Positions 28,279 to 38,273 are shown, counted from the stretch's first letter. The stretch is DNA of 64,000 bases from Rhodococcus sp. CH91 (GCF_022554085.1 NZ_JAKFYR010000004.1:124001-188000); one strand, 5' to 3'. The notes: a model not told the origin generated them from the letters alone. Made by a program: numbers and translations.

Positions 28279-29217
28279 TCAGCGGCCGGAGAGTTCGGCG
28301 AAGAAGGCGGGAACCAGAGCGACGTCCTCGACGGTCCGCACGGTCGAGCGGACCCCGAGTCCGTGTTCCTTGAGCAGGTCGCACAATCCGTCGCCGTCGA
28401 CGAGATCGATCGGCGGGGCACCGTGCCGGTGTGCTTCGGCCCGAGCGTCGTCGGTGAACGATCCCGTGGCGACGAGCAGACCCTTCTCCCCCCGTCCGAC
28501 CATCGCCGCGCGGAACTCGCGGACCACGTCGGCACCGGCCCGCTCGGGTGCTCGTACGAAACGGAAGAAGACCGAGAAGCTCAGCAGCGACACGCGCAGG
28601 ACACCCGTGCCCTCGACGTGGCCGGCGCCCTCGGGAGTGTGGGATCCGCCTGGTGCGGGGATCGTCAGCGTCGTGAATCCGGCCGCGCGCAGTACCGCTG
28701 TGACGAGGCGTTCGAAACCGTCCTCCGGCAGGTCGGCGACGGCACCGAGGACCGGCTCGCGCCACAGCTCGGGATCCTCGGGTGCTGCTGCGAGCGGCAC
28801 GACCTGCGCGCCCTGCGAGACGTTGCGCACCAGCCGCTTGCGGCGCTTCTCCGCCGTGTACGCGACCTGCATGGGTTTGATCTCCGACTCGCGTACGGCG
28901 CGGCCACGATCGGTCACGCTCCACACACCCCGGCGGGTGTTCGACAGCAGTCCCATGCCCTTGAGATAGGTGCGGGCCCAGGCCAGGCGATATTCGATCT
29001 CCGTGCCGGGACCGTCACCGTGGAGCACGGCCTGCGCCGCCTCGGACAGTCCCGTCCTGGTGATGACGGCGGAATCGATCTCCTCGATGACCCCGGATCC
29101 GCCGAGCTCGATCACCGCCTGCACGGTCGGCCAGAGGAGATCCGTGTACGGGGGCAACGTGGCCTCGCCACCTCCGGTGTTCCGGACGGAATTTCCGATC
29201 GCGTTCCGGCGCTGCAC
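28279..29217 (-). CDS. Mrr-like restriction endonuclease relative, catalytic residues apparently lost
   Basis: A 312-residue protein with an N-terminal Mrr winged-helix domain (LWPTVQAVIELGGSG; SNTRRGVWSVTDRGR, residues about 25-115) and a C-terminal Mrr_cat-like restriction fold (EDGFERLVTAVLRAAGF, then KGLLVATGSFTDDARAEA). Active Mrr proteins have a D-G-G-I-D-G turn and a QxK strand; here the corresponding stretch reads GGSHTPEGAGHVEG and FFRFVRAP, so the PD-(D/E)xK site looks degenerate. GTG 29217 follows GGGGAAGG. No methyltransferase is nearby. Confidence 0.75.
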   Translation of the reverse strand: MQRRNAIGNSVRNTGGGEATLPPYTDLLWPTVQAVIELGGSGVIEEIDSAVITRTGLSEAAQAVLHGDGPGTEIEYRLAWARTYLKGMGLLSNTRRGVWSVTDRGRAVRESEIKPMQVAYTAEKRRKRLVRNVSQGAQVVPLAAAPEDPELWREPVLGAVADLPEDGFERLVTAVLRAAGFTTLTIPAPGGSHTPEGAGHVEGTGVLRVSLLSFSVFFRFVRAPERAGADVVREFRAAMVGRGEKGLLVATGSFTDDARAEAHRHGAPPIDLVDGDGLCDLLKEHGLGVRSTVRTVEDVALVPAFFAELSGR

Positions 29218-29406
29218 ACCTTCCCCTAACGTCGCGGCCGTACGCCGCGGTGTCGGTCCTACACGTAGGCAACAACCCTATCCGATGTGCCGAAGCTGCC
29301 GGTGAGCGCCGGATCGTGTCGTCCGCGCGGAAATCGCGGACCGAGTGCGCGCCGGAGATCTACGATTCCCCCACGGAGCTTTTCCGCATCACCGAAACGA
29401 GTCGCC

Positions 29407-30792
29407 ATGCATCCTCCGGCGCCCGTCGACCCGGCACACAACCCGCATCTCACCGGCCTGTTCGCACCTCAGCGCGAAGAGGTCGACGTCCACGATCTCG
29501 AAGTCCACGGGGAACTGCCCGCCGACCTGCACGGCAGTTACCTCCGCAACGGACCCAATCCCCGCTTCGACCCGATCGGCCATTACGTCTACCCGATCGA
29601 CGGGGACGGCATGGTGCATCGTGTCGAGATCACCGAGGGCGGCGCCCGCTACACGAATCGTTTCGTGCGGACGCCGCAGGTGGTCGCCGAGGAGAAGGCC
29701 GGTCGCGCCCTGTGGGCGGGCATCACCGATCCGTATTTCCCTCCGGAGAAGGAGGTCGGGCCGGATCTGGCGAACACCATGCGCGAGCTGCCCGACATCA
29801 ACATCGTCCGGCACGGCGGCCGGTTGCTGGCGATGGCCGAAGCGGCACCGCCCTACGCGCTGGGATCCGAGTTGGAGACGCTCGGCCGCGAGACCTTCGG
29901 CGGAACCCTCCCGGCAGGGTTGACCGCACATCCGAAGATCGATCCGCACAGCGGGGAGATGATCGCGTTCTGCTATGTGCTCGACGCGCCGTATCTGACC
30001 TGGTCGGTGATCGCACCGGACGGAAGGGTGACGCGCGCGGCGACGCCTGTCGACGGGGCCGACCGGCCGTTGATGATCCACGACATGGCGCTGACCCCGA
30101 CGTACATCGTCCTGATCCTCGCTCCGCTCGTGTTCGACCTCTCGCAGATCTTCTCCGGTGGGTCTCCTCTCGACTGGAAGCCGGATCTCGGGGTGCGGGT
30201 CGCGCTCATCCCGCGTGACGGCAGCGCGGTGCGCTGGTTCTCGACCGACGCCTTCTGGATGTGGCACACCGCGAACGCGTTCGACCTGCCCGGCGGGGAC
30301 GTCGCCCTCGACTACGTGGAATGGCGTTATCCGGGGGCGTTGACCGAGAAGAGCGGCCCGAATCGGTCCGCGCTGCGTCGTGCCGTGATCGGGCGGAACG
30401 GCGTGACCCGGACGACCCTGTACGAACGCGACATCGAGTTCCCCCGCATCGACGACAGGACGACGACCCTCGCTCACCGTGTCGTCGCGACCATCGGACG
30501 CAGCGGATCACAGAAACTTCCCACGGGAGCTGCGGATTCGCTGTTCTGGTTCGATGTGGCGTCCGGGACGGAATCGGTCTGGGCACACGAGACCCTCGCT
30601 CCCGGGGAGCCGGTCCATCTGACCGGCGACTCGGCGGGTTACTGGGGCGCGATCGCGACCGACCGTGCCGACCTGACGAGCTGGTTCCTCGTCTTTCCCG
30701 AGGCCGATCCGGCATCGGGCCCGCTCGCGCGGGTACGTCTGCCCATCCGGGTACCGGCCGGCCTGCACGGAGCGTGGCTCACGTCGACGTGA
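29407..30792 (+). CDS. Carotenoid cleavage / stilbene oxygenase family protein
   Basis: Non-heme Fe(II) dioxygenase of the carotenoid cleavage oxygenase superfamily (461 residues), a seven-bladed beta-propeller cleaving alkene double bonds. The four expected iron-ligand histidines are visible in order: HPKID, IHDMALT, WHTANAFD and the C-terminal HGAWL. The N-terminal motif GSYLRNGPNPRF is typical. ATG 29407 is chosen. It is divergent from the Mrr-like gene, with about 190 bp between them. The substrate (apocarotenoid or lignostilbene) is unknown. Confidence 0.88.
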   Translation: MHPPAPVDPAHNPHLTGLFAPQREEVDVHDLEVHGELPADLHGSYLRNGPNPRFDPIGHYVYPIDGDGMVHRVEITEGGARYTNRFVRTPQVVAEEKAGRALWAGITDPYFPPEKEVGPDLANTMRELPDINIVRHGGRLLAMAEAAPPYALGSELETLGRETFGGTLPAGLTAHPKIDPHSGEMIAFCYVLDAPYLTWSVIAPDGRVTRAATPVDGADRPLMIHDMALTPTYIVLILAPLVFDLSQIFSGGSPLDWKPDLGVRVALIPRDGSAVRWFSTDAFWMWHTANAFDLPGGDVALDYVEWRYPGALTEKSGPNRSALRRAVIGRNGVTRTTLYERDIEFPRIDDRTTTLAHRVVATIGRSGSQKLPTGAADSLFWFDVASGTESVWAHETLAPGEPVHLTGDSAGYWGAIATDRADLTSWFLVFPEADPASGPLARVRLPIRVPAGLHGAWLTST

Positions 30793-30817
30793 GTGCCGTT
30801 CCGGCTAGTTTGGGAGG

Positions 30818-31384
30818 ATGGGTTTCACACGAGCCGAACTCGAGTCCTTCCGCGGCGCGGTGATCCCCGATCTCGTCGCACCGGGCTGCCGCCTGCTGTT
30901 CGTCGGGATCAATCCGGGTCTGTGGACCGCAGCGACGGGAGCCCATTTCGCCCGTCCCGGGAACCGCTTCTATCCCGCCCTGTTCGAGGCGGGCATCGTC
31001 GACCGGCTCATCGACGCCTCGTCCGGCATGAGTGAGGCCGACCGCGATCACCTGCTCGAACGGGGGGTCGGCATCACGAATCTGGCACCGCGAGCGACGG
31101 CCCGCGCCGACGAACTCACCGACGAGGAACTCCGCGAGGGTGGACGACATCTGGCGAAGGTGGTGGCCGAATACCGTCCGCACGCGCTCGCGGTCGCGGG
31201 AATCACCGCCTACCGCGCGGCCTTCGGCCGGCGCAAGGCGAAGGCCGGGCGGCAGGAGGAGAGCATCGAGGACGTGCCGGTGTGGGTGGTGCCCAATCCG
31301 AGCGGACTGAACGCCCACGAGACCGTCGGGTCGTTGGCGCGGGCCTATGCCGAACCGGCGCGCGCGGCCGGCATCCTGCCCTGA
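30818..31384 (+). CDS. mug: G/U mismatch-specific DNA glycosylase Mug
   Basis: A 188-residue uracil-DNA glycosylase superfamily member (MUG/TDG). The active-site motif GINPG (about residues 32-36) and the C-terminal intercalation motif NPSGLNAH (about 160-167) are intact. It removes uracil or ethenocytosine opposite G. It lies 25 bp after the carotenoid oxygenase on the same strand. With UdgB at 15345 the window has two uracil-excising families. Confidence 0.92.
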   Translation: MGFTRAELESFRGAVIPDLVAPGCRLLFVGINPGLWTAATGAHFARPGNRFYPALFEAGIVDRLIDASSGMSEADRDHLLERGVGITNLAPRATARADELTDEELREGGRHLAKVVAEYRPHALAVAGITAYRAAFGRRKAKAGRQEESIEDVPVWVVPNPSGLNAHETVGSLARAYAEPARAAGILP

Positions 31385-31388
31385 GCGG

Positions 31389-31736
31389 TCACGAGCGGGT
31401 GCCGAACACCTTGGCCAGGAAGTCCGTCGCGCGGTAGCCGGGTGGGGTGCCCTGTACGAGGATCGCCGATCCGTCCGAGTTCTCGGTGCGGAGCGGAAGG
31501 ATCGCCTGGTATTCGGCACTGTGGTACCAGGCTCGTGCTCGTTCCATGTCGGGGAATTCGACGACGACGAGGTTGCCGGGGAACGGCCCTTCCATCACCT
31601 CGGGCTCGACGCCGTGGACGAGGAATCTCCCGCCGTACGGCACGAGCGTATCGTCGATCGTTTCGATGTACCGGACGATGTCGTCGCCCAGGTCGACGGT
31701 GCGAAGGTGGGCCACTGCGTATGCGTTCACGGACAC
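31389..31736 (-). CDS. DUF1330 family protein
   Basis: A 115-residue ferredoxin-like dimeric alpha-beta barrel protein. The DUF1330 features are YIETIDDTLVPYGGRFLVHG, LVVVEFPDMERARAWYHSAEYQ and a C-terminal region with the ILVQG strand. The function of the family is unsettled (some members act as small oxygenases or isomerases). It is divergent from an XRE regulator across 80 bp that contains an ATTAC-N7-GTAAT dyad, so it is probably that regulator's target. Confidence 0.85.
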   Translation of the reverse strand: MSVNAYAVAHLRTVDLGDDIVRYIETIDDTLVPYGGRFLVHGVEPEVMEGPFPGNLVVVEFPDMERARAWYHSAEYQAILPLRTENSDGSAILVQGTPPGYRATDFLAKVFGTRS

Positions 31737-31765
31737 GACGGTGCTCTCTCCCCCGCCGGGAGTCG

Positions 31766-31782
31766 ATTACCCGGGAAGTAAT
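31766..31782. promoter_or_regulatory. ATTAC-N7-GTAAT dyad, candidate operator
   Basis: Inverted repeat in the 80-bp gap between the DUF1330 gene and the divergent XRE regulator. It is the only dyad there and well placed to control both promoters. Confidence 0.4.
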
Positions 31783-31816
31783 GGTGGCCGTTCCGTCTTC
31801 GCTCTACGGTCGGGGC

Positions 31817-32635
31817 ATGACCACGACAGCTGTACCCCGCGCAGGTGCCTTGCTGCGGACCTGGCGCGAACGGCGCGGATGGAGCCAGCTCGCCCTGGCC
31901 GGGGCCGCGGGGATCTCGGCGCGGCATCTGAGCTTCGTCGAGACGGGCCGGTCCCGACCGTCCCGCAGAACGGTGCTCACGTTGAGCGAACAGCTGGAGA
32001 TCCCGCTGCGGGAGCGCAATGCGATTCTGATGGCGGCAGGTCTGGCACCGGCTTATCCCGAACACGGTCTCGGCGATCTTCCGATGGCTGCCGTCTCCGA
32101 TGCGATCACCCGGATTCTCACTCTGCACAATCCTTTTCCGGCGCTGGTCGTCGACCGGCACTGGACGATGATCGATGCGAACGACGCTGTACTCGGCCTC
32201 GTGGAAGGGTGTGCGCCGGAATTGCTCGAACCTCCCGTGAACGTGCTGCGGCTGACATTGCATCCCGGCGGGCTCGCACCGCGGATCGCCGATTCGGGGC
32301 AGTGGCGTGCCCATCTTCTGGCCCGGTTGCAGCATCAGATCGGTGCGACCGGCGACCCGGAACTGAAGCGGCTCTTCGACGAGCTCACCGGTTATCCCTG
32401 CGACGATCCGGTTCCTGCGGATGTCCCGCACGCCCTCGTGGTGCCGTTCCGGCTGCGAACCGAGCGCGGCGAGTTGTCCTTCCTCAGTACGACCACACTG
32501 TTCGGCACGCCCCTGGATGTCACGGTCTCGGAACTGGCGATCGAAGCCTTCTATCCCGCCGACGCCGCCACCTCGGAGGCGCTCGTCCGCGGTTCGCACC
32601 TCGATCCGTCCTCGTACGTGAAGGTTCCGCGCTAA
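31817..32635 (+). CDS. XRE-family regulator with MmyB-like ligand-binding domain
   Basis: A 272-residue regulator. The N-terminal HTH (LLRTWRERRGWSQLALA, then ISARHLSFVETGRSRPS, about residues 10-60) is followed by an MmyB-type PAS-like domain (NPFPALVVDRHWTMIDAND, about 105-123; LRLTLHPGGLAPRI) typical of actinobacterial regulators whose ligand may be a fatty acid or other hydrophobe. ATG 31817 is chosen. The 80-bp divergent spacing with the DUF1330 gene implies local control. Confidence 0.87.
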   Translation: MTTTAVPRAGALLRTWRERRGWSQLALAGAAGISARHLSFVETGRSRPSRRTVLTLSEQLEIPLRERNAILMAAGLAPAYPEHGLGDLPMAAVSDAITRILTLHNPFPALVVDRHWTMIDANDAVLGLVEGCAPELLEPPVNVLRLTLHPGGLAPRIADSGQWRAHLLARLQHQIGATGDPELKRLFDELTGYPCDDPVPADVPHALVVPFRLRTERGELSFLSTTTLFGTPLDVTVSELAIEAFYPADAATSEALVRGSHLDPSSYVKVPR

Positions 32636-32682
32636 CGTGAAAGGTGCGCTTCTGCCGAGCGGATCATGCGGAGGACACCGAC

Positions 32683-32898
32683 ATGAGCACTTCGAAATGG
32701 TGGGTTCTCGACGAGCGGGACTCGGGCTTCGCCCTCGAACATCGCCCCACCGGAGACGTCGTCCTGACGAACAGCGGAACCTCGGAAGAACACATCCTGC
32801 ACGGCTACGTGTGGAAGCACTCTCCGCATTTCGGCCTGCAGATCCGGAGCGAGGGTCCCCCGCCCTACGGCCCGTGGGTCCCGAACCCGGAGGATTGA
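32683..32898 (+). CDS. Hypothetical protein (71 aa)
   Basis: ATG 32683 has GGAGG eight bases upstream. It is a small soluble protein rich in Trp/Gly/Pro (KWWVLDERDSG, HGYVWKHSPHFG, YGPWVPNPED), probably a beta-rich domain. It follows the XRE regulator by 47 bp and could be co-transcribed. No family recognised. Confidence 0.65.
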   Translation: MSTSKWWVLDERDSGFALEHRPTGDVVLTNSGTSEEHILHGYVWKHSPHFGLQIRSEGPPPYGPWVPNPED

Positions 32899-32914
32899 AT
32901 CCGTCCCTCCCCTG

Positions 32915-33439
32915 TCACGGCATCGTGCGCAAGGGCGTGCGTTCGCCGGTCGTGGTCTCGATCAGCACGGCTCGGGTGAGAGTCGCTTCGATCGGCAGCA
33001 CGTCGTACACGACGGCGCCGAGACGATCGAGTTCCTCCCGCTTGGTTCGCGGACTGAGCGAACAGTGCGGAGTCCAGCGCCCGGGGCGGTAGTAGCGGTG
33101 CAGTTCCGACCCCGCCGCCTCGAGGGCGCGCGCGACGCCCGCCTGGCGCTGCACGAGATCCACCGACGGGGCGGGGACGAGCGATGCGCGCCCGCGGCGG
33201 AACAGTCCGAGCGAGTCGATGTAGACCGGCACGGGGCCGGCGTCCGGCATCGATTCGAGAGCGGAGACGATCGCCGGCGTCCGGCAGGTCCGCAGCACTG
33301 CATACGACAGGTGCGGGACGTGCCTGCGATGTGTATGGGTGAGCAGAGTGGCGATGCCGGTGTCCTCGAGCCTGCCCCACAATCGCCGGATCACGCGATC
33401 GCTGCCGGGGTCGAACAGGAGGCAGACGGCCAGCGCCAT
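32915..33439 (-). CDS. 2H phosphoesterase / 2'-5' RNA ligase family protein
   Basis: A 174-residue protein with two HxS-type motifs, PHLSYA (about residue 42) and PHCSLS (about 124), the paired catalytic histidine motifs of the 2H phosphoesterase superfamily (LigT/AKAP7). It likely acts on cyclic phosphodiesters of RNA or nucleotides. ATG 33439 shares one base with the stop of the preceding CPBP gene (TGATG), so the two are translationally coupled. Confidence 0.78.
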   Translation of the reverse strand: MALAVCLLFDPGSDRVIRRLWGRLEDTGIATLLTHTHRRHVPHLSYAVLRTCRTPAIVSALESMPDAGPVPVYIDSLGLFRRGRASLVPAPSVDLVQRQAGVARALEAAGSELHRYYRPGRWTPHCSLSPRTKREELDRLGAVVYDVLPIEATLTRAVLIETTTGERTPLRTMP

Positions 33440-34209
33440 CAGGTGAGGGTCACCTGCCAGACGAGTGCGGCCGCGAGTGCCCCGGCGCCGTTGATCGACC
33501 AGTGCAGGGCGATCGGCGCGAGAATGCTGCCGCTGCGACGGCGCAACCACGTGAAGACGAAACCGGCCGCAGCCGTAGCGATCACCGCGCCGACGATGCC
33601 GGCGATCTGCGCGAGCAGGCCGGCGCCGAGAAAGGCACTCAACCCGGCATTGCCCGCGGTCAGCCCGAACGACGAGGCGATGTGCCAGAGGCCGAACAGC
33701 AAGGATCCCGCCGCGAAGACGCCGCGCGCTCCCCACACCCTCTCGAGGGTTCCGTGGAGCACTCCCCGGAAGGCCAGTTCCTCCGGGATCACCGTCTGCA
33801 ACGGGATGATGATCATGGATGCGACGAGGGCGCCGGAGAGCGTGGCATAACGTTCCGAAAGGAAGAACTGCCTGGTGAAGGGCAGCGCGATTCCGATCGC
33901 GACCACCAGCAGGACCAGCCCGACCGCGGCCACCGAGTACAGCGTGCCCCGCTTCCAGTGCCGCGGCGACAGGCCCAGTTCCGACCAGCGCATCCCTCGC
34001 CTGCGCATCATCACGACGAGCACGCAGGCCGCGATCGGCACGGTCGCGATGGACGCCCACGTGGTGGTGAAGTGGGCGATGAGATTGGTGGCGACGAGCA
34101 CTGTGACGACCACGGCGAGGTCGATCCAGGCGTGGAAGCGGGACAGCCATCCCATCGAGGGCAGACGTGCGGCTTCCGGCGAGGGCAACCGTTCGATGTC
34201 CACGGTCAC
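33439..34209 (-). CDS. CPBP-family intramembrane metalloprotease
   Basis: A 256-residue protein with about eight hydrophobic segments. The CPBP/ABI motifs are visible: EELAFRG (motif 1, catalytic Glu pair and Arg) and FGLWHIASS (motif 2 with His), then a later Asn/His helix (LHWSINGAG). GTG 34209 is chosen because AGGGA precedes it; a TTG six codons upstream is weaker. It is related to Rce1-like proteases. Coupled to the 2H phosphoesterase gene. Confidence 0.82.
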   Translation of the reverse strand: MTVDIERLPSPEAARLPSMGWLSRFHAWIDLAVVVTVLVATNLIAHFTTTWASIATVPIAACVLVVMMRRRGMRWSELGLSPRHWKRGTLYSVAAVGLVLLVVAIGIALPFTRQFFLSERYATLSGALVASMIIIPLQTVIPEELAFRGVLHGTLERVWGARGVFAAGSLLFGLWHIASSFGLTAGNAGLSAFLGAGLLAQIAGIVGAVIATAAAGFVFTWLRRRSGSILAPIALHWSINGAGALAAALVWQVTLT

Positions 34210-34473
34210 GGGCGTTCCCTCCGGCAATTCTCGAGCATCCGGTCAAGTGTACGGATCGGGGTCCACCCGAGCCATGACGACGCTCACGTCGACCTCGATC
34301 CTCTCCGGAGGGATTCCCGCCGCCGGCCGCGATGAACACATCACCCAGGAAATCTGCGAGACACAGGTCACAGACCGGGCACAGGACGAGTCCGTCACAC
34401 GCCCCGTTGTCAAGCCCTTGCGTCCTCGCCGCTAACGTGTACGACGATCATCAGCCCTCTTCCAGGAGACACA

Positions 34474-36171
<1,698 letters not shown>

Positions 36172-36200
36172 ATCCGGTCTGCTGAAGACCCGACACTCCG

Positions 36201-36231
36201 AACGGCCCGGCAGGATTCCTGCCGGGCCGTT
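36201..36231. terminator. Strong bidirectional terminator hairpin
   Basis: Fifteen-base arms AACGGCCCGGCAGGA and TCCTGCCGGGCCGTT form a near-closed hairpin between the convergent fumarase and AhpD-like genes. Confidence 0.85.
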
Positions 36232-36238
36232 CGCCGTC

Positions 36239-36700
36239 TCAGCTCCGGGGCGCCGCTCCGGCCGGCTGCCGGACAGTGGCGTTGATCCGGTTCCACATGT
36301 TGATCGTCGCGATCTGCATGACCAGCGCGGCGAGCTGCTTCTCGTCGTAGCAGCCGGCGGCGGCGTCCCACACGTCGTCGGGGACGGCGTCGGGCCGGTC
36401 GGCCAGACGGGTGACGGCCTCGGTGAGCGCGAGGGCGGCGCGCTCGGCATCGGTGAACCGCCGCGACTCGCGCCAGGCCGCGACCGCAGTGAGCCGCTCG
36501 ACGCTCTCCCCGTCGTCCAGCGCTTCGCGGGTGTGCATCTCCACGCAGAAGCTGCAGCCGTTGATCTGGCTCGCACGCAGGTGCACCAGGTGCACCGTGA
36601 GGGCCGGGAGCCCGGTGTTCTCCAGGGTCCGCCCCACGGCCTGCAGGGCGTCGAGGGTCCCCGGCAGCACCATCACGGGATTGTTCATTCGTGCCTTCAT
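36239..36700 (-). CDS. Carboxymuconolactone decarboxylase / AhpD-like protein (ECF41 partner)
   Basis: A 153-residue all-helical peroxidase-like protein. The CxxC redox motif is CSFCVEMH (about residues 49-56), as in AhpD-fold proteins. ATG 36700 has AGGAG upstream. It is divergent from an ECF41-type sigma factor; ECF41 genes are characteristically beside one COE gene (carboxymuconolactone decarboxylase, oxidoreductase or epimerase), and this is that partner. An ECF41-type promoter faces it at 36746-36772. Confidence 0.88.
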   Translation of the reverse strand: MKARMNNPVMVLPGTLDALQAVGRTLENTGLPALTVHLVHLRASQINGCSFCVEMHTREALDDGESVERLTAVAAWRESRRFTDAERAALALTEAVTRLADRPDAVPDDVWDAAAGCYDEKQLAALVMQIATINMWNRINATVRQPAGAAPRS

Positions 36701-36710
36701 CGTCTGCTCC

Positions 36711-36737
36711 TGTCACATCGGTTCTTCCGTATCCGTC
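36711..36737 (+). promoter_or_regulatory. ECF41-type promoter for the sigma gene
   Basis: TGTCACA (36711-36717), exactly 16 bases, then CGTC (36734-36737): the published ECF41 signature. It would start transcription about 30 nt before the sigma gene. Confidence 0.7.
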
Positions 36738-36745
36738 ATCCTCAT

Positions 36746-36772
36746 GACGGATCCCGGCGGAAGAATGTGACG
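36746..36772 (-). promoter_or_regulatory. ECF41-type promoter for the AhpD-like gene
   Basis: On the minus strand CGTCACA (36772-36766), exactly 16 bases, then CGTC (36749-36746). One mismatch to the -35 consensus; it points to the gene at 36700. Confidence 0.65.
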
Positions 36773-36775
36773 GCG

Positions 36776-37675
36776 ATGAACGAGGAATTTCTGGCGAGGG
36801 AGTTCGATGCGCACCGCGAGCGCTTGCGCGCCGTCGGTTTCCGGATGCTGGGTTCGGCTGCGGAAGCGGACGACGCGGTGCAGGAGACGTGGTTGAAGGC
36901 CGCTCGCGCCGACACCGGCGCCGTGGAGAATCTCGGCGGCTGGCTGACCACCGTGATGAGCCGCGTGTGCCTCGACATGCTGCGCGCACGGATGGCGCGT
37001 CACGAGGTCTCCCTCGGCGAACCCGTCGAACCGCCGCGACGGGACGACGACTCCGGCACTCCGGAAGACCAAGCTGTACTTGCGGATTCGATCGGTATCG
37101 CGATGATGGTGGTCCTCGACGCGCTCGGCCCCGCCGAACGGCTCGCCTTCGTGCTGCACGACATGTTCGGTATGCCCTTCGGCGAGATCGCGCCCCTCGT
37201 GGGGCGCTCCCCCGCAGCGACACGTCAGCTCACCAGCCGTGCCCGCAGACGGGTACGCGGTGCGCGAGCGGACTCATCGGGCACCGGGGATCCGCGCCGG
37301 GTCGTCGACGCATTCCTCGTCGCCGCCCGCGAAGGCCGATTCGAGGATCTGCTCGAGGTGCTCGATCCCGAGGTCGTGCTGCATGCCGATCCGGTGGCGG
37401 CAGCGAACGCCGAGACGGGCCGGCTGCACGGGGGCCCCGCGCTCGAGCCCGAATTGCGCGGCGCAGAGGCGGTCGCGCGGGCCTTCCACGGGCGCGCGCG
37501 GGGCGCGGTGGCCGCCACGATCGACGGACGCCCCGGGGCGGCGTGGGCGCCGGGCGGTGTCGTACGGTCGGTGTTCCGCTTCGCCGTCGAGAACGGCCGC
37601 ATCACGACGCTCGAGGTGATCGCGGACCCGGCCGTGATCGCCACGCTCGGGACAGCCCTTCTCCGGCACCCCTGA
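36776..37675 (+). CDS. ECF41-family sigma factor with SnoaL-like C-terminal domain (SigJ-like)
   Basis: A 299-residue ECF sigma factor. Region 2 is FRMLGSAAEADDAVQETW (about residues 20-40), region 4 lies near GMPFGEIAPLVGRSPAATRQ (about 130-150), and residues about 175-295 form the fused SnoaL/NTF2-like regulatory domain that defines ECF41 and replaces a separate anti-sigma factor. ATG 36776 is used; GTG 36767, three codons earlier, sits nearer a GGCGGAAG site. The divergent AhpD-like gene and the two ECF41-type promoters support autoregulation. Confidence 0.9.
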   Translation: MNEEFLAREFDAHRERLRAVGFRMLGSAAEADDAVQETWLKAARADTGAVENLGGWLTTVMSRVCLDMLRARMARHEVSLGEPVEPPRRDDDSGTPEDQAVLADSIGIAMMVVLDALGPAERLAFVLHDMFGMPFGEIAPLVGRSPAATRQLTSRARRRVRGARADSSGTGDPRRVVDAFLVAAREGRFEDLLEVLDPEVVLHADPVAAANAETGRLHGGPALEPELRGAEAVARAFHGRARGAVAATIDGRPGAAWAPGGVVRSVFRFAVENGRITTLEVIADPAVIATLGTALLRHP

Positions 37676-37686
37676 CCCGGCACGGG

Positions 37687-37720
37687 CCGGGCCCGGCGGG
37701 AGTGATCCCGCCGGGCCCGG
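37687..37720. terminator. Strong bidirectional terminator hairpin
   Basis: Perfect 15-bp arms CCGGGCCCGGCGGGA / TCCCGCCGGGCCCGG around GTGA, between the convergent sigma gene and the 130-aa gene. Confidence 0.85.
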
Positions 37721-37735
37721 ACTGCCGACTTCCCG

Positions 37736-38128
37736 TCAGGCGGCGCAGGTATGCGTCCGCGCGAGCACCGCAGGCGACTGCACGACGACCTGCTGCAGGA
37801 ATTCGAGGACGAGAGCCGGCGAGGGTTCCGCACCGGGGGCAAGCACCGCGCACAGGGCCCGGATCTGGGCGTCGCTCATCACGGGCGCGATCCGGAAGTG
37901 CGTCGTCATCGAGAGGGTGAAATCGATCCCGAAGCCGTCGGCGCGGACCTGCAGTTCCGGGCCGTGCTCGCCCGCGATCAGGCAGATGTCGAAGACGGCA
38001 CGTCCGGCCGCGTGCCGGAAGGATGCAGCAGGCACGCGGTTGCGGACCATCTGACGGTAGAGAGGCCGCAGCCCGCCGAGCACGACCGGCGGCAGCGTCA
38101 CGGCCCGAGAACGGTCGGCGGTGAACAT
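37736..38128 (-). CDS. Hypothetical protein (130 aa)
   Basis: ATG 38128 has AAGGAG at good distance. A soluble protein with mixed helices and strands; visible pieces are [27 protein letters not shown] (split by a likely beta turn), [15 protein letters not shown] and a C-terminal helix ([13 protein letters not shown]). No catalytic or DNA-binding motif is recognised. A 41-bp AT-rich palindrome (38172-38212) lies 44 bp upstream, so it is probably tightly regulated. Confidence 0.65.
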   Translation of the reverse strand: MFTADRSRAVTLPPVVLGGLRPLYRQMVRNRVPAASFRHAAGRAVFDICLIAGEHGPELQVRADGFGIDFTLSMTTHFRIAPVMSDAQIRALCAVLAPGAEPSPALVLEFLQQVVVQSPAVLARTHTCAA

Positions 38129-38171
38129 TCGATCACTCCTTCAACCCGGCGGTCCCGTCCGGGCCGCTCTC

Positions 38172-38212
38172 TTTTCTGGAACAGTTCTAATAATTGGAAC
38201 TATTCCAGAAAA
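38172..38212. promoter_or_regulatory. 41-bp near-perfect palindrome, candidate double operator
   Basis: Arms TTTTCTGGAACAGTTC (38172-38187) and GAACTATTCCAGAAAA (38197-38212) differ at one of 16 positions. Inside are two 13-mers TGGAA-N3-TTCYA, 18 bp apart. It sits between the 130-aa gene and cinA, closer to the former. Confidence 0.65.
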
Positions 38213-38273
38213 AGGATCACCGTGCAACCGTCTCTCCCTGCCCGGAGAGGGGCTGCCGACTAGGCTCGACGCC

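Noticed and set aside
28279-29217. Active type IV restriction system
   Set aside because: Catalytic motifs appear missing and no companion genes are present.
34274-34435. Possible 53-aa frame before fumarase
   Set aside because: No ribosome site, no recognisable pattern; more likely leader DNA.
38172-38212. KstR-type operator
   Set aside because: KstR sites need AAC-N4-GTT-like spacing with an even centre; here GAAC and GTTC are one base apart, so a different regulator is expected.
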